DNA of 64,000 nt from assembly GCF_000786695.1 (NCBI RefSeq), contig NZ_CP009962.1, positions 4,960,001 to 5,024,000 on the forward strand, written 5' to 3'. Below are positions 25,414 to 36,203 of this stretch, in pieces (the stretch's first letter is position 1; every line of letters begins with the position of its first letter). The stretch is from Collimonas arenae (GTDB lineage Bacteria > Pseudomonadota > Gammaproteobacteria > Burkholderiales > Burkholderiaceae_D). Position numbers and translations under genes: made by a program. The notes beneath the pieces were generated by a model, which worked only from the letters and a program-made list of their open reading frames with translations, did not search any database and was not told where the DNA came from.

Positions 25414-25989
25414 ATGCTTGACCGTGAAGGCTTTCGCCCGAACGTCGGCATTATCTTGCTCAATACCCAGAATGAAGTCTGGTGGGGCAAGCGCGTGCGC
25501 GAACACTCGTGGCAATTTCCACAGGGCGGTATCAAATACGGGGAAACCCCGGAGCAGGCTATGTTTCGCGAACTCGAGGAAGAAATCGGGTTGAAAGCGG
25601 AACACGTCAAGATCATCGGCCGCACCCGCGACTGGCTGCGCTATGAAGTTCCTGATCATTTCATCAAGCGTGACGTACGTGGGCATTATCGCGGTCAAAA
25701 GCAGATCTGGTTCCTGCTTCGCATGACCGGACGCGACTGCGACGTCAACCTGCGCCTGACCGAACATCCGGAATTCGACGCCTGGCGCTGGCATGACTAC
25801 TGGGTGCCGCTGGATGTCGTGATTGAGTTCAAGCGCGATGTCTATCAACGCGCATTGCAAGAATTATCACGTTTTCTGACACGGCCATTACAAAATACCC
25901 CGCATCACGCCCGTCATTTGCGCACCGGCCATGGGCCGCGTGCATCGACGCAATCCACACCGGCTATTGCCGAACCCGAAAAAAAGTGA
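25414..25989 (+). CDS. rppH: RNA pyrophosphohydrolase RppH
   Basis: A Nudix hydrolase that converts 5'-triphosphate ends of mRNA to monophosphate, which starts RNase E-dependent decay. The 191-residue protein begins '[17 protein letters not shown]' as in the family and carries the Nudix box (about residues 38-60: '[20 protein letters not shown]'). The N-terminal 160 residues match E. coli RppH; the last about 30 are a basic/Pro-rich extension common in Burkholderiales. GAGG precedes the start. The stop overlaps or abuts the start of the CNP1-like gene, suggesting an operon. Confidence 0.95.
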   Translation: MLDREGFRPNVGIILLNTQNEVWWGKRVREHSWQFPQGGIKYGETPEQAMFRELEEEIGLKAEHVKIIGRTRDWLRYEVPDHFIKRDVRGHYRGQKQIWFLLRMTGRDCDVNLRLTEHPEFDAWRWHDYWVPLDVVIEFKRDVYQRALQELSRFLTRPLQNTPHHARHLRTGHGPRASTQSTPAIAEPEKK

Positions 25990-25997
25990 GTATCTCC

Positions 25998-26585
25998 ATG
26001 GCTTTAGTTTTACCTGTTCCAGCCAGCGCAAAGAAAATCGTGCAATTGCTGGCCGCCAGCCTGCTGTTGCTGGGCTGCGCCACGTACGTACACGCTACCG
26101 ATACATTTGATATAGGTGGCGCCAACAAACTGAACCCCGATTTCGACGACGACGACGGCAAAGCCTGGCAAGAAATCAAGGCTGTGTTGCCGCCAGCGCC
26201 GCAAGCCGCCAATCTGGTGTCGTTCTATGTCAGCCCGACCGCCACCATGAATTTCTTCATCGACGTCAATTCGATCTCGGCCGACAAGGATGGCGTGGTG
26301 CGCTATACGCTGGTCAGCAAAAGCCAGGGCGGCGCGGAAAACGTCAGCTATGAAGGCATTCGCTGCGAAACCTATGAAAGCAAGATGTATGCATTCGGCC
26401 AGAAAGATGGCAGCTGGTCCCGGGCGCGCCTGAACGACTGGAAGCGGATCAGCGAATCTGCGGGCAACCGCCATCATGCAGCATTGGCCCAAGACTTTGT
26501 GTGTCACGACGGCATGGTGGCCGGCAAGGTGGGAGATATCCGCGACAGGATTCGCCTGAACCGCCCGATCAAACCGGGTAGCTGA
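25998..26585 (+). CDS. CNP1-like family exported protein
   Basis: A 195-residue protein of the CNP1-like family (named after a Neisseria surface-associated protein) of unknown function. The N-terminus has a hydrophobic signal stretch with 'LLLLGCATYV', which could act as a lipobox or as a plain signal peptide with cleavage near 'VHA'. The mature part includes 'NFFIDVNSISADKDGVVRYTLV' and 'RCETYESKMYAFG', typical of the family. ATG 25998 is preferred; GTG 25986 overlapping the rppH stop is also in frame. A strong bidirectional terminator follows. Confidence 0.85.
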   Translation: MALVLPVPASAKKIVQLLAASLLLLGCATYVHATDTFDIGGANKLNPDFDDDDGKAWQEIKAVLPPAPQAANLVSFYVSPTATMNFFIDVNSISADKDGVVRYTLVSKSQGGAENVSYEGIRCETYESKMYAFGQKDGSWSRARLNDWKRISESAGNRHHAALAQDFVCHDGMVAGKVGDIRDRIRLNRPIKPGS

Positions 26586-26606
26586 CCGCTAACATTGGCT
26601 ACAAAT

Positions 26607-26641
26607 AAAAAACGGCTCCTGCATTATGCGGAGCCGTTTTT
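26607..26641. terminator. Bidirectional terminator between the CNP1-like gene and proB
   Basis: AAAAACGGCTCC ... GGAGCCGTTTTT with a 10-base loop and T tracts in both directions, placed between the two converging genes. Confidence 0.93.
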
Positions 26642-26668
26642 GCTTGCCTTGCCTTGATCAGGTCGTTA

Positions 26669-27787
26669 TTACAGCAAGACCATATTGTCGCGGTGAATCA
26701 GCTCCGATTCCTCGACAAAACCCAGGATCGCCTGGATTTCCGCCGAAGGATGACGCATGATACGGCGCGCTTCCGAACTGGTGTAATTGCTGATCCCGCG
26801 CGCAATGGCGTGACCGTCGACATCGGTGCAGGTGATGACATCGCCACGGCCAAATTCGCCGGAAACCCCAGTGACGCCGATCGGCAACAGGGATTTTCCT
26901 TCATTGCGCAATTTCTGCACTGCGCCGGCATCCAGCATCACCTTGCCTGCCGTTTTCAGGTGATCCGCCATCCACTGCTTGCGCGCGGTAAGCTGTCCGG
27001 TCTGCGCGACCAGTTGGGTACCGATGGCTTCTCCGCTTGCCAGCCTGGTCAGCACCGCATCTTCACGGCCCCAGGCAATTACTGTGTGTGCACCGGAGCT
27101 GGCGGCGCGCTTGGCTGCCAGGATCTTGGTGATCATGCCGCCGCGACCGATGCTGGTGCCGGCGTCGCCCGCCATGATTTCCAATGCCGGATCACCAGCT
27201 TTCGCCTCATGCACGAATTCGGCATTCGGATCTTTACGCGGATCGGCCGTGTACAACCCTTTTTGATCGGTCAGGATGATCAGGGCGTCGCCCTCAATCA
27301 GGTTGGCGACCAGCGCACCCAGAGTGTCGTTGTCGCCGAACTTGATTTCATCTGTTACCACCGTATCGTTCTCGTTGATGATCGCCACTACACCGAAACG
27401 CAGCAGGGTAAACAAGGTCGAGCGCGCATTCAGATAACGTTCACGATCGGCCAGGTCGGCGTGCGTCAGCAAAACCTGGGCGGTGCGGATATCGTGGGCG
27501 CGAAAGCTGGTTTCATAGATTTGGGCAAGGCCCATCTGGCCCACTGCTGCGCAAGCCTGCAGTTCATCGATGCTGGTCGGCCGCTTGTCGAAGCCGAGCC
27601 GCTGCATGCCTTCGGCCACCGCGCCGGAACTGACCAATACCACTTCCTTGCCCATCGCCCGCAACTCGGCGATCTGGGTCGCCCATTTGGCGATGGCGCC
27701 GGCATCCAGCCCCTTGCCGTCATTGGTTACCAGGGAGGATCCGACTTTGATAATGATGCGCTTGGCTTTTTGAATGACGGAATTCAT
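26669..27787 (-). CDS. proB: Glutamate 5-kinase
   Basis: Catalyses ATP-dependent phosphorylation of glutamate, the first and feedback-controlled step of proline synthesis. The 372-residue protein has the amino-acid kinase domain ('[15 protein letters not shown]', '[17 protein letters not shown]', '[21 protein letters not shown]', '[15 protein letters not shown]') and a C-terminal PUA domain (about 280-365). ATG 27787 gives the family's usual length; the frame extends upstream to 27838. It follows obg on the same strand, but a terminator stands between them. Confidence 0.95.
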   Translation of the reverse strand: MNSVIQKAKRIIIKVGSSLVTNDGKGLDAGAIAKWATQIAELRAMGKEVVLVSSGAVAEGMQRLGFDKRPTSIDELQACAAVGQMGLAQIYETSFRAHDIRTAQVLLTHADLADRERYLNARSTLFTLLRFGVVAIINENDTVVTDEIKFGDNDTLGALVANLIEGDALIILTDQKGLYTADPRKDPNAEFVHEAKAGDPALEIMAGDAGTSIGRGGMITKILAAKRAASSGAHTVIAWGREDAVLTRLASGEAIGTQLVAQTGQLTARKQWMADHLKTAGKVMLDAGAVQKLRNEGKSLLPIGVTGVSGEFGRGDVITCTDVDGHAIARGISNYTSSEARRIMRHPSAEIQAILGFVEESELIHRDNMVLL

Positions 27788-27843
27788 ATTTTTATCTATA
27801 GCGGCCATCTTGCTGGCATGAGCAAAGACGACGGACAAAAAAT

Positions 27844-27867
27844 AAGGCCGTTATCGATGCGGGCCTT
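27844..27867 (-). terminator. Terminator after obg
   Basis: AAGGCC ... GGCCTT stem, followed on the minus strand by ATTTTTTG. It lies between the obg stop and the proB start. Confidence 0.7.
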
Positions 27868-27905
27868 TACTTCTCCCCCATCAACAACGGCCGCCAACTA
27901 CAAGT

Positions 27906-29024
<1,119 letters not shown>

Positions 29025-29215
29025 CTAATGAGGTTGGAGGTTAAATTCTTATTGAAATGCACAGGTAACTCTACCGATTTTTGCACACTGTTGCAGTGAA
29101 GGTAGAAGCCAGCATTGCAATCACGACAACAATGGCAGGCAAAACCGCAGCCGGCAACCATGGAGTTGCCACGCGTTGGATGCCAGCAAAACATTGTTTT
29201 ACGACCAGAAACTAA

Positions 29216-29242
29216 AAAGGCTCTACCAGCGGCAGAGCCTTT
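29216..29242 (-). terminator. Terminator after rpmA
   Basis: AAAGGCTCT ... AGAGCCTTT stem, followed on the minus strand by TTTAGTTTC. It lies about 45 bases after the rpmA stop and 200 bases before obg. Confidence 0.82.
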
Positions 29243-29287
29243 CGTAGCAAGGCCGGAGCCCTGCTTATGTCGGTGCTTAGGTCTTGC

Positions 29288-29545
29288 TTAAGCTGCTACG
29301 ACAGTAACGTAGTTACGCTGTGTAGCGCCCTTGGTTACGAATTGTACTTTGCCGTCGATCAGTGCGAACAGTGTGTGATCCTTGCCCATGCCAACATTTT
29401 CGCCTGGATGCGTCTTAGTGCCGCGTTGACGAATAATGATGCCGCCAGCGTTGATCGCTTGGCCACCGTAGACCTTGACGCCGAGTCGCTTTGACTCTGA
29501 GTCACGGCCGTTGCGCGTAGTGCCGCCGCCTTTTTTATGTGCCAT
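29288..29545 (-). CDS. rpmA: 50S ribosomal protein L27
   Basis: An 85-residue ribosomal protein whose N-terminus reaches the peptidyl transferase centre. It starts '[19 protein letters not shown]' and contains '[23 protein letters not shown]', which are diagnostic. There is no Firmicutes-type N-terminal cleavable extension. It follows rplU after 39 bases in the usual order. Confidence 0.98.
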   Translation of the reverse strand: MAHKKGGGTTRNGRDSESKRLGVKVYGGQAINAGGIIIRQRGTKTHPGENVGMGKDHTLFALIDGKVQFVTKGATQRNYVTVVAA

Positions 29546-29584
29546 TTAAAACTCCTGGTATCTGGTTAAGCCGATCGACGCAAA

Positions 29585-29896
29585 TTAAGCGTTGATCGAA
29601 ACGATTTGAATTTCGGTGTAATTTTGACGATGGCCTTGATGCTTCTGGTAATGCTTACGACGACGCATTTTGAAGATCTTGACTTTATCGTGGCGACCTT
29701 GCGCCAATACCTTAACCGACACCGTAGCACCTTCGACCAATGGGGCACCAAACTTAATGGTGTCGCCAGCGCCAACTGCAAGCACTTGATCAATAGTGAG
29801 TTCGGTGCCAATGTCTGCAGGTATCTGTTCTATTTTAAGTTTTTCGCCGGCAACAATCTTATATTGTTTGCCACCGGTTTTTATGACCGCGTACAT
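29585..29896 (-). CDS. rplU: 50S ribosomal protein L21
   Basis: A 103-residue ribosomal protein binding 23S rRNA. The family start '[14 protein letters not shown]' fixes the initiator at 29896; the frame runs upstream to 29908. The C-terminal '[14 protein letters not shown]' is the conserved basic RNA-binding segment. It is the first gene of the rplU-rpmA unit, with a strong promoter about 115 bases upstream. Confidence 0.98.
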   Translation of the reverse strand: MYAVIKTGGKQYKIVAGEKLKIEQIPADIGTELTIDQVLAVGAGDTIKFGAPLVEGATVSVKVLAQGRHDKVKIFKMRRRKHYQKHQGHRQNYTEIQIVSINA

Positions 29897-30006
29897 ATGA
29901 AACCTCATCGAAATGATTGAAGACTGTTAAAAAAATTCTTTCCTAAAACACCATATTCAGCGACGGTGCTGCATAAAATCGCTGGGCGGAATCGGGAGAA
30001 CCTGAG

Positions 30007-30035
30007 ATTGTACATGGACTTGGCACTTTCGTCAA
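30007..30035 (-). promoter_or_regulatory. Predicted sigma-70 promoter of rplU-rpmA
   Basis: On the minus strand, TTGACG (30030-30035) and TACAAT (30007-30012) are separated by 17 bases, a near-consensus promoter about 110 bases before the rplU start. Confidence 0.75.
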
Positions 30036-30195
30036 AAACTCTTGACAAGTGCGGAATTCGCCACACTTCCACGTTTCCTCATGGCAACTCGGTGCAAATT
30101 ACCCCATTGACTGACTTGTCAGGACAGACTTACCAGCAGCGCAGCGGCCTTTTTCATATAATGACGATATTCTGAACTTTTTTTAAGGTATTGCC

Positions 30196-30507
30196 ATGAG
30201 CGATGTACAAGCGTGGATCAAGGAAACCGTGACCAGCAACCCAGTGGTGCTGTTCATGAAAGGAACCGCGCAGTTTCCACAATGCGGATTTTCCGGCCGC
30301 GCCATCCAGTTGTTGAAAACCAGCGGCGCCGAAAACATTGTCACTATCAATGTCCTGGAAGACCCGGTCGTGCGCCAAGGCATCAAGGACTACTCCAACT
30401 GGCCTACCATTCCGCAACTGTATGTCCACGGTGAATTCGTCGGCGGCTCAGACATCATGAATGAAATGTTTGAATCCGGCGAACTGCAAACCCTGTTGAA
30501 GGCCTGA
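30196..30507 (+). CDS. grxD: Monothiol glutaredoxin (Grx4 type)
   Basis: A 103-residue CGFS-type glutaredoxin that carries and delivers [2Fe-2S] clusters. The active site '[13 protein letters not shown]' has the single catalytic Cys, and '[19 protein letters not shown]' is the glutathione-binding region. ubiX starts eight bases after its stop. In many Burkholderiales grxD-ubiX directly follow hemA-prfA-prmC; here that cluster is 14 kb away. Confidence 0.95.
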   Translation: MSDVQAWIKETVTSNPVVLFMKGTAQFPQCGFSGRAIQLLKTSGAENIVTINVLEDPVVRQGIKDYSNWPTIPQLYVHGEFVGGSDIMNEMFESGELQTLLKA

Positions 30508-30515
30508 GCCAGCAA

Positions 30516-31109
30516 GTGGTTCCTGCCAGCACGCCGCCACGCCGCCTGATTGTCGCCATCACCGGCGCCACCGGCGTGATTTACGGCGTGCGGCTGCTGC
30601 AATTGTTGCGAGAACTGCCCGGTGTCGAATCCCATCTGATGATTTCCGATGCCGGCGTACTCAACCTGCATCAGGAACTGGAGATGCGCCGCAAGCAAGT
30701 CGAGGCGCTGGCGCACGTGGTGCACAACGTACGCGACATCGGCGCCTCCATCGCCAGTGGCTCGTTTCAATCCGACGGCATGATTATCGCCCCCTGCTCT
30801 ATGAAAACCCTGGCCTCGGTGGCCCACGGCCTGTCGGATAACCTGATTGCACGCGCCGCCGATGTGGTTCTCAAGGAACGCCGGCGTCTGGTCCTGATGG
30901 TGCGTGAAACGCCGTTCAACCTGGCGCATCTGCGCAACATGACAAGCGTCACGGAAATGGGCGGCATCATCTTCCCGCCGCTGCCAGGCTTTTATCATCG
31001 ACCGCAGAGCATCGCTGAAATGGTCGACCATACGCTGGGGCGGGTGCTGGACTTGTTTGCGGTCGAGCACACATTGACGCCACGCTGGAACGGCTTGAAA
31101 GCGGAATAA
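30516..31109 (+). CDS. ubiX: Flavin prenyltransferase UbiX
   Basis: UbiX makes prenylated FMN, the cofactor of the UbiD decarboxylase in ubiquinone synthesis. The 197-residue protein has the flavin-binding N-terminus 'LIVAITGATGVIYGVRLLQLL', 'SGSFQSDGMIIAPCSMKTLA', and 'RRRLVLMVRETPFNLAHLRNM', all family signatures. Initiation appears to be at GTG 30516, since no ATG occurs before the conserved start. It is coupled to grxD. A bidirectional terminator follows. Confidence 0.94.
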   Translation: MVPASTPPRRLIVAITGATGVIYGVRLLQLLRELPGVESHLMISDAGVLNLHQELEMRRKQVEALAHVVHNVRDIGASIASGSFQSDGMIIAPCSMKTLASVAHGLSDNLIARAADVVLKERRRLVLMVRETPFNLAHLRNMTSVTEMGGIIFPPLPGFYHRPQSIAEMVDHTLGRVLDLFAVEHTLTPRWNGLKAE

Positions 31110-31134
31110 AAAAACCGCGTTGCGCGGTTTTTTT
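31108..31134. terminator. Bidirectional terminator between ubiX and the M61 peptidase gene
   Basis: AAAAAACCGCG-TTG-CGCGGTTTTTTT, compact stem with T tracts on both strands, located between converging genes. Confidence 0.93.
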
Positions 31135-31149
31135 ATTGGCGGCGCAACC

Positions 31150-33003
31150 TTAACGACTGTTGCGTCCAGCCAGCCATGCGCTACGCATCGCTGTGCCAAG
31201 CGCCGGCTTGGCTTCTGCATCAAGACTGACTTGCGGCGCGCTGTCGGCCAGCAGACGGATGCTGAAAACCAGCAATTCGTCGCGTCGGAAAGCGTGGACC
31301 GTGATAGTGTCGCCTACCCGGTAACGCGCCAGCAATGTATCCAGCTTAGCCGGCACCCGGATACCGTCAATTGCCAATAACACGTCGCCGGCCGACAAAC
31401 CGGCGCGATGCGCGGCGCCGCCTTCATATACATTCGCCAGTCTGCAATCGTTACCGCTGTTGACAGCGCGCACACCCAGCGATGGCTTGCCAGGCTTACG
31501 CCGGTCCGCGACAACGATGCCAGTCGGCGCCAACAATTTCGCCAGTGGCAAATCATCGGTTGCCCGAACATAGCGGTCGAAGAAACGCTTTAGCTTGAGG
31601 CCCGTCACTTCGTCAAACAACGCTTCGACCGCAGCCTCGCTGACGCCACGGCCGCTCAAGGCATTGTCAGCATAAAAATCGCGGCCATATCTTTGCCACA
31701 GGGCGCGCATCACATCGTCCAGCGATTTCTTGCCCTTGGTTTCGCTACGGATGGTCAGATCCAATGCCAGCGCCACCAGCGAACCCTTGGTGTAATAACT
31801 GACGATCGCATTTGGCGCATTCTCGTCCTGGCGATAATATTTGACCCAGGCGTCGAAGCTGGATTCCGCCACGCTTTGCTTATGGCGGCCGCTGCCAAGC
31901 AGCACGCCATTGACGGTCTTTTCAATCAGCTTGAAATATGCCTGCTGATCAATCAGGCCGCTGCGCAACAGCATCAGGTCGTCGTAATAACTGGTGAAGC
32001 CTTCGAACAGCCACAGCAATGGCGTATAGTTTTCGACCTGCAGATCGTAAGGCGCAAAAGCCGCGGGCTTGATACGCTTGACGTTCCAGGTATGGAAATA
32101 TTCATGGCTGCAGAGGCCGAGGAAGTTGCGATAACCGTCGCTCATTTCAGCCTGGCCCTTGACCGGCAAATCGGCCCGGGAGCAAATCAGGGCGGTCGAC
32201 GCGCGATGCTCCAGGCCGCCGTAACCGTCGCCCACCGCCAGCGTCATGAACACGTAGCGCTCCATCGGCGCCCGTTTGGCGAATTTGCTTCCGGCTGGCT
32301 CGAAGAAAGCAATCTGGGTTTCGCAGATTTTTTTCAGGTCGGCGCTGAGGCGCACCAGATCGAGATTCGGCACATTGCCAGTTATCGCCATTTCATGCGG
32401 CACGCCATGGGCCTTGAAACTGAGCAGCTGGAAAGTACCCATTTCGACCGGATGATCGATCAGTTCGTCGTAATTGGCGGCGACATAGCTGCCAAACGAT
32501 CCGCGCTTGGCTTTCAGCGTCGGCAACGCGGTGGCGATCCGCCATGATTCATAAGCCTCGCCTTGCGGCCGCTGGATATCCACGACATGCATCACACTCT
32601 CCTGGCCGACCACGCGCAAGAATACGCTGGCGCCGTTGAAGAAGGCACGGGTCTGGTCCAGATGCGCCATGCGCACAGACAGATCCCATGCATATACCTG
32701 GTAGTGCAAGGTCAACGGACCGTCGCACGGTGCGGCTTGCCACGAATGCTTGTCGATTTTCTTGAGCACTATCTTGCGGCCGTTCGATTCGGCACGGATC
32801 TGTACGATGTTGCGTGCGAACTCGCGGATCATATAGCTGCCCGGGATCCAGGCCGGCAAGGCGACGATCTGGCCGACTGCGGCAGGCTCGATAATCGTCA
32901 GCGTCACGGCAAACAAATGCGCGGCCGGGTCGACGGCGACGATGCTATAGGACAGGCCGCTGCGTGCGGATTTAACGGCGAATTTACTTGTACTTTTTTT
33001 CAT
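31150..33003 (-). CDS. M61 family metallopeptidase with PDZ domain
   Basis: A 617-residue zinc peptidase of the M61 (glycyl aminopeptidase-like) family. An N-terminal beta domain (about 15-180) is followed by the catalytic domain with HExxH zinc motif at His300-Glu301-His304 ('SHEYFHTWNVKR') and the third ligand Glu334 in 'LWLFEGFTSYYDD'. A PDZ domain lies near residues 500-580 ('GVRAVNSGNDCRL', 'AGLSAGDVLLAIDG'). No obvious signal peptide is seen, so it may be cytoplasmic. It starts three bases after the DUF3429 gene stop, indicating coupling. The natural substrate is unknown. Confidence 0.92.
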   Translation of the reverse strand: MKKSTSKFAVKSARSGLSYSIVAVDPAAHLFAVTLTIIEPAAVGQIVALPAWIPGSYMIREFARNIVQIRAESNGRKIVLKKIDKHSWQAAPCDGPLTLHYQVYAWDLSVRMAHLDQTRAFFNGASVFLRVVGQESVMHVVDIQRPQGEAYESWRIATALPTLKAKRGSFGSYVAANYDELIDHPVEMGTFQLLSFKAHGVPHEMAITGNVPNLDLVRLSADLKKICETQIAFFEPAGSKFAKRAPMERYVFMTLAVGDGYGGLEHRASTALICSRADLPVKGQAEMSDGYRNFLGLCSHEYFHTWNVKRIKPAAFAPYDLQVENYTPLLWLFEGFTSYYDDLMLLRSGLIDQQAYFKLIEKTVNGVLLGSGRHKQSVAESSFDAWVKYYRQDENAPNAIVSYYTKGSLVALALDLTIRSETKGKKSLDDVMRALWQRYGRDFYADNALSGRGVSEAAVEALFDEVTGLKLKRFFDRYVRATDDLPLAKLLAPTGIVVADRRKPGKPSLGVRAVNSGNDCRLANVYEGGAAHRAGLSAGDVLLAIDGIRVPAKLDTLLARYRVGDTITVHAFRRDELLVFSIRLLADSAPQVSLDAEAKPALGTAMRSAWLAGRNSR

Positions 33004-33006
33004 CTT

Positions 33007-33465
33007 TTATCCACGAACATTACCGGCAATTACTGTCAGCATCAACGCCGCTACAGCGACGCAGGTCAATTTGAAACGCAGCTCAATAAACCAGGTCGGC
33101 AGACCGTACCATGGAAACAGGCGCTTGTCGGCCTGGTAGGCCGCGGTGAATCCTGCGATCAGCAAGGCAAAACCGAAACCGCCGGCCATGGTCGAGAACC
33201 AGGCGATGATGGTTGGCGCCACGCCCCAGATCAAGGCCTTGCGGGTGTGATCCGCGGACAGGTTGGCGCGCAGCACCACCGCACCCCAGTGTATCCCGCC
33301 CAGGAATGACAGCGCGGCGATGCCATATGCCAGCTGGCCGCGGATGAAATCGCGCAACCAGTCAACACTGACCAGCCAGCTCGCCAGCGTCAACAACACA
33401 AATGGGATCAGCCCGGCATAACCGAGTAAATGAATAATGCGTTTGTTCAGGAAATGTGGATTCAT
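33007..33465 (-). CDS. DUF3429 domain membrane protein
   Basis: A 152-residue inner-membrane protein with four or five hydrophobic segments, matching the DUF3429 family ('AALSFLGGIHWG' is its most conserved part). Function is unknown. The downstream M61 peptidase gene begins three bases after its stop, so the pair is probably co-translated. The 154-base gap upstream separates it from the MobA-like gene. Confidence 0.82.
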   Translation of the reverse strand: MNPHFLNKRIIHLLGYAGLIPFVLLTLASWLVSVDWLRDFIRGQLAYGIAALSFLGGIHWGAVVLRANLSADHTRKALIWGVAPTIIAWFSTMAGGFGFALLIAGFTAAYQADKRLFPWYGLPTWFIELRFKLTCVAVAALMLTVIAGNVRG

Positions 33466-33619
33466 CTGGAGGTTCGTCAGGGAAACGTCGGGCGGATCGC
33501 ATCAAAACACGAGCCGCTTACCTTAATAGCTGCGCAAAAAGACGATAGTGTAGCGGGATTGCGCATATTCGGACGCCCCTCGGTAGCATGGCGTACAAAA
33601 CACCGGCAGATTCCCGGCT

Positions 33620-34219
33620 TCAAGGCAAGGATTGTCGTATATCGGCGACGGTGTCGATATCTTGATGTATGCCGGGATCATCCAGCGCCAGCTCAACCAC
33701 TGGAAACGACTGCAGCAAGCTACGCCCGCCCTGATCGCCGCGCAAGGCAAGCAAACGCGACAGGTGGAAACGGCTAAAACCGACAGGGTTACCGCGTCGC
33801 CCTTGATAAGTCGGCACCACAATGTCCGCGCCCTGCTGCAATGCAGACGCCAATGCCTGGAAGGTAGCACTCTGCACATAAGGCATGTCAGCCAAGGCGA
33901 TGATCCACCCGGCGGCATCCGATGTCTGTTGCACGCCATAGGCCAGCGACGCCGCCATTCCGTCGTCGGCCGCTTCACATTCGATCCAGGGATATTTCGC
34001 GACTTGCGCTATCTGATCGGGTACACCCGGCCGTAACACGACGCAGATGGGAAGCGCCGCAGCAAGGTTGGCGGCCGCGTGCGCCAATACAATCTGACCG
34101 CCCTCGGTCGGCAATTTCTGCAGCAATTTGCTCTGCATGCCGGTGGAATCAAAACGCCGGCCCCGGCCGGCGGCCAGCAACAGACCGACGATCTGGCCAC
34201 TATGTTGTGAGAGATTCAT
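33620..34219 (-). CDS. MobA/MocA-like nucleotidyltransferase
   Basis: A 199-residue member of the MobA-like NTP transferase superfamily, which includes the molybdenum cofactor cytidylyl- and guanylyltransferases. The nucleotide-binding signature 'IVGLLLAAGRGRRFD' is at residues 10-24, 'WIIALADMPYVQ' gives the metal-binding Asp, and 'GRRGNPVGFSR' is the conserved loop near the active site. It resembles MocA more than MobA, but no molybdoenzyme genes are nearby, so the exact substrate is open. It lies 50 bases after dsbC on the same strand. Confidence 0.82.
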   Translation of the reverse strand: MNLSQHSGQIVGLLLAAGRGRRFDSTGMQSKLLQKLPTEGGQIVLAHAAANLAAALPICVVLRPGVPDQIAQVAKYPWIECEAADDGMAASLAYGVQQTSDAAGWIIALADMPYVQSATFQALASALQQGADIVVPTYQGRRGNPVGFSRFHLSRLLALRGDQGGRSLLQSFPVVELALDDPGIHQDIDTVADIRQSLP

Positions 34220-34269
34220 GACGGAGAGCGTGCATGTCGTAGAACCTGGCCGGTACCACGGGAAATAAA

Positions 34270-34992
34270 TTACTTCAGGGAGGAAAATTTCGCTTCCATG
34301 GTCTTGGCATCGATCCAGCCAGGCGAACGCGAACCGTCGGCAAAAATAATCGTCGGCGTGCCAGTCACGTTCAACTTCTGACCCAATGCCAGAACTTTAT
34401 CGTTAGGCGCCTGGCAAGATGCAGGCGCGGCAGCAGCGGCTTTACCGTCGACCATCATGTCAGTCCAGGCTTTGTTGCGGTCTGTACTGCACCAGACGTT
34501 TCTTGCCTTGACCGACGAGTCTTCCGCCAGGATGTTGTAGAGGAAGGTGTAAACAGTGACGTTGTCGACTTCCTGCAAAGTGGTCTTGTGGAAGCGTTTG
34601 CAATAGCCGCAGTTAGGATCTTCAAACACTGCGATCACGCGCTTGCCATTGCCCTTGACCTTCTTCATGGCCAGGTCCAGCGGCAAATCCGCGAACTTGA
34701 CCTTGCTCAACTCATCGACCCGTTCGCGGGTGAAGTCGCGCGACGACTGTGCATCCATGATACGACCGACGAACACATACTTGGCCGCAGCATCGGTGTA
34801 GAAAATGTCGTTGCCGACACGCACTTCAAACAGACCGGAATACGGTGTCCTGGTTACTTCATCGACCTTGGCGCCCTCACCCAGACGCGGCTCGATCAAT
34901 TTCTTTACTGCCGCTTCTTGCAAGGTTTCGGCACCAGCAACGCTTACCCACAGGCCCAGCAAGGCTGCCAACATTACACTTGTTTTCTTCAT
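34270..34992 (-). CDS. dsbC: Periplasmic disulfide isomerase DsbC
   Basis: A 240-residue periplasmic thiol-disulfide isomerase that corrects wrong disulfide bonds. A signal peptide covers residues 1-21 (cleavage near 'VAGA'). The N-terminal dimerisation domain (about 22-85) is followed by a thioredoxin-like domain with active site Cys128-Gly-Tyr-Cys131 in 'DPNCGYCKRFH', the cis-proline in 'NVTGTPTIIFADG', and a second cysteine pair. It starts 11 bases after the UbiH-type gene. dsbB is also in this window (46651). Confidence 0.94.
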   Translation of the reverse strand: MKKTSVMLAALLGLWVSVAGAETLQEAAVKKLIEPRLGEGAKVDEVTRTPYSGLFEVRVGNDIFYTDAAAKYVFVGRIMDAQSSRDFTRERVDELSKVKFADLPLDLAMKKVKGNGKRVIAVFEDPNCGYCKRFHKTTLQEVDNVTVYTFLYNILAEDSSVKARNVWCSTDRNKAWTDMMVDGKAAAAAPASCQAPNDKVLALGQKLNVTGTPTIIFADGSRSPGWIDAKTMEAKFSSLK

Positions 34993-35003
34993 TTCAATTC
35001 CAG

Positions 35004-36203
35004 TTATTCGGTTGTCCGACCCAAAGCGTGGGCCATCAGCTGTCGTTTTAAGACTGGTATCTTGTCCAGCAAGTTCAAACCCATGTTGCGCAACAAGCGC
35101 GCAGGGCCGAAATCAAATCCAAACAAGCGCTCCAGACCATCGGTAGTCATTTGCATCAACAATATTTCTTCCTTGCGCGAGCGGGCATAGCGCGCCAGCA
35201 GATGCTCATCGCCGCAATCGCGATGCGCGCCTCGCTCGGCCAACACCTGGATCAATGCGGCCACATCGCCAAAACCCAGGTTCATGCCATGTCCGGCCAG
35301 CGGATGCACCACGTGGCCGGCATCGCCGATCAGCGCCACCCGTGGGGCCACCAAAGCGTGCGGTTTGAGCAGGGACAGCGGAAATGCTTGCACCTGCTCC
35401 GGCTGTAACGGCTGCAATTCCCCCAGCTCGTCGCCCGCCAGATGCGACAAGCGAGCGGCCAGTTGCGACAACGGCTCTTCTAATAGTGTCAGCGCCAACG
35501 CTTCCGGCGCCGACCAGACCAGGGAAACGCGCTGCCCAGGCAACGGCAGCAAGGCGACTATGCCTTCGGTTTCGGTAAACCATTGATGCGCGATACCATG
35601 GTGCGGCCGTTCGCAGGAAAAATTGGCGACCACGCCACGTTGTTTATACGAGCGGTAATCGATCCCGATTCCACACTGGCTACGTACCCAGGATTGCGCA
35701 CCATCAGCACCGATAATCAATGCTGCACTAATCGCCTCGCCTGATTCCAGCTGCACAGTCGCCGCGGCAGCATCGATTTGCATGCTCTGCACGCGACCGT
35801 TGATTACACGCAGATTCGATGCAAATTTAAGGGCGGCATCCAGAGCCTGGTTGAGATTCCTGTCCTCGATGATCCACGCCAGAGCGTCGACGCGCGCACT
35901 GTAGGCATCGAATGCGAGACTTCCTGTGTTGCGATCGGTCCCGCCTTTAATCGACATGCCGTCAACTGCTGCGACCCGCGCCGCATCCAGCGCATCCCAC
36001 ACTTTAATCGACGACAAGAGAGAACGTGCAACATGGTTCAACGCATACACACGCGTATCCCAGGAATCTGGCGTGGCCGCTGCAGCAGTTGCTGTCATCC
36101 CCAGCAAGATAACGCGCAAGCCCGCTTGCGCCAGGCCAAGCGCCGCTGCTTTACCAACGGCGCCATTGCCGACAATACAAATATCGCACTGATGTTTCAC
36201 CAT
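35004..36203 (-). CDS. UbiH/UbiF/VisC family FAD-dependent hydroxylase
   Basis: A flavin monooxygenase of the group that hydroxylates the ubiquinone ring. The dinucleotide-binding motif 'IVGNGAVGKAAALGLAQAG' lies at the N-terminus, the 'DG' motif in 'ALIIGADGAQSWVR', and the FAD ribityl motif in 'ALIGDAGHVVHPLAGHGMNLGF'. Several starts are in frame (36248, 36230, 36203). I choose ATG 36203 because AGGAG lies eight bases upstream and it gives the family's usual N-terminus (399 residues). Which ring position it modifies (UbiH, UbiF or UbiI type) cannot be told from sequence here. dsbC follows after 11 bases. Confidence 0.88.
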   Translation of the reverse strand: MVKHQCDICIVGNGAVGKAAALGLAQAGLRVILLGMTATAAAATPDSWDTRVYALNHVARSLLSSIKVWDALDAARVAAVDGMSIKGGTDRNTGSLAFDAYSARVDALAWIIEDRNLNQALDAALKFASNLRVINGRVQSMQIDAAAATVQLESGEAISAALIIGADGAQSWVRSQCGIGIDYRSYKQRGVVANFSCERPHHGIAHQWFTETEGIVALLPLPGQRVSLVWSAPEALALTLLEEPLSQLAARLSHLAGDELGELQPLQPEQVQAFPLSLLKPHALVAPRVALIGDAGHVVHPLAGHGMNLGFGDVAALIQVLAERGAHRDCGDEHLLARYARSRKEEILLMQMTTDGLERLFGFDFGPARLLRNMGLNLLDKIPVLKRQLMAHALGRTTE

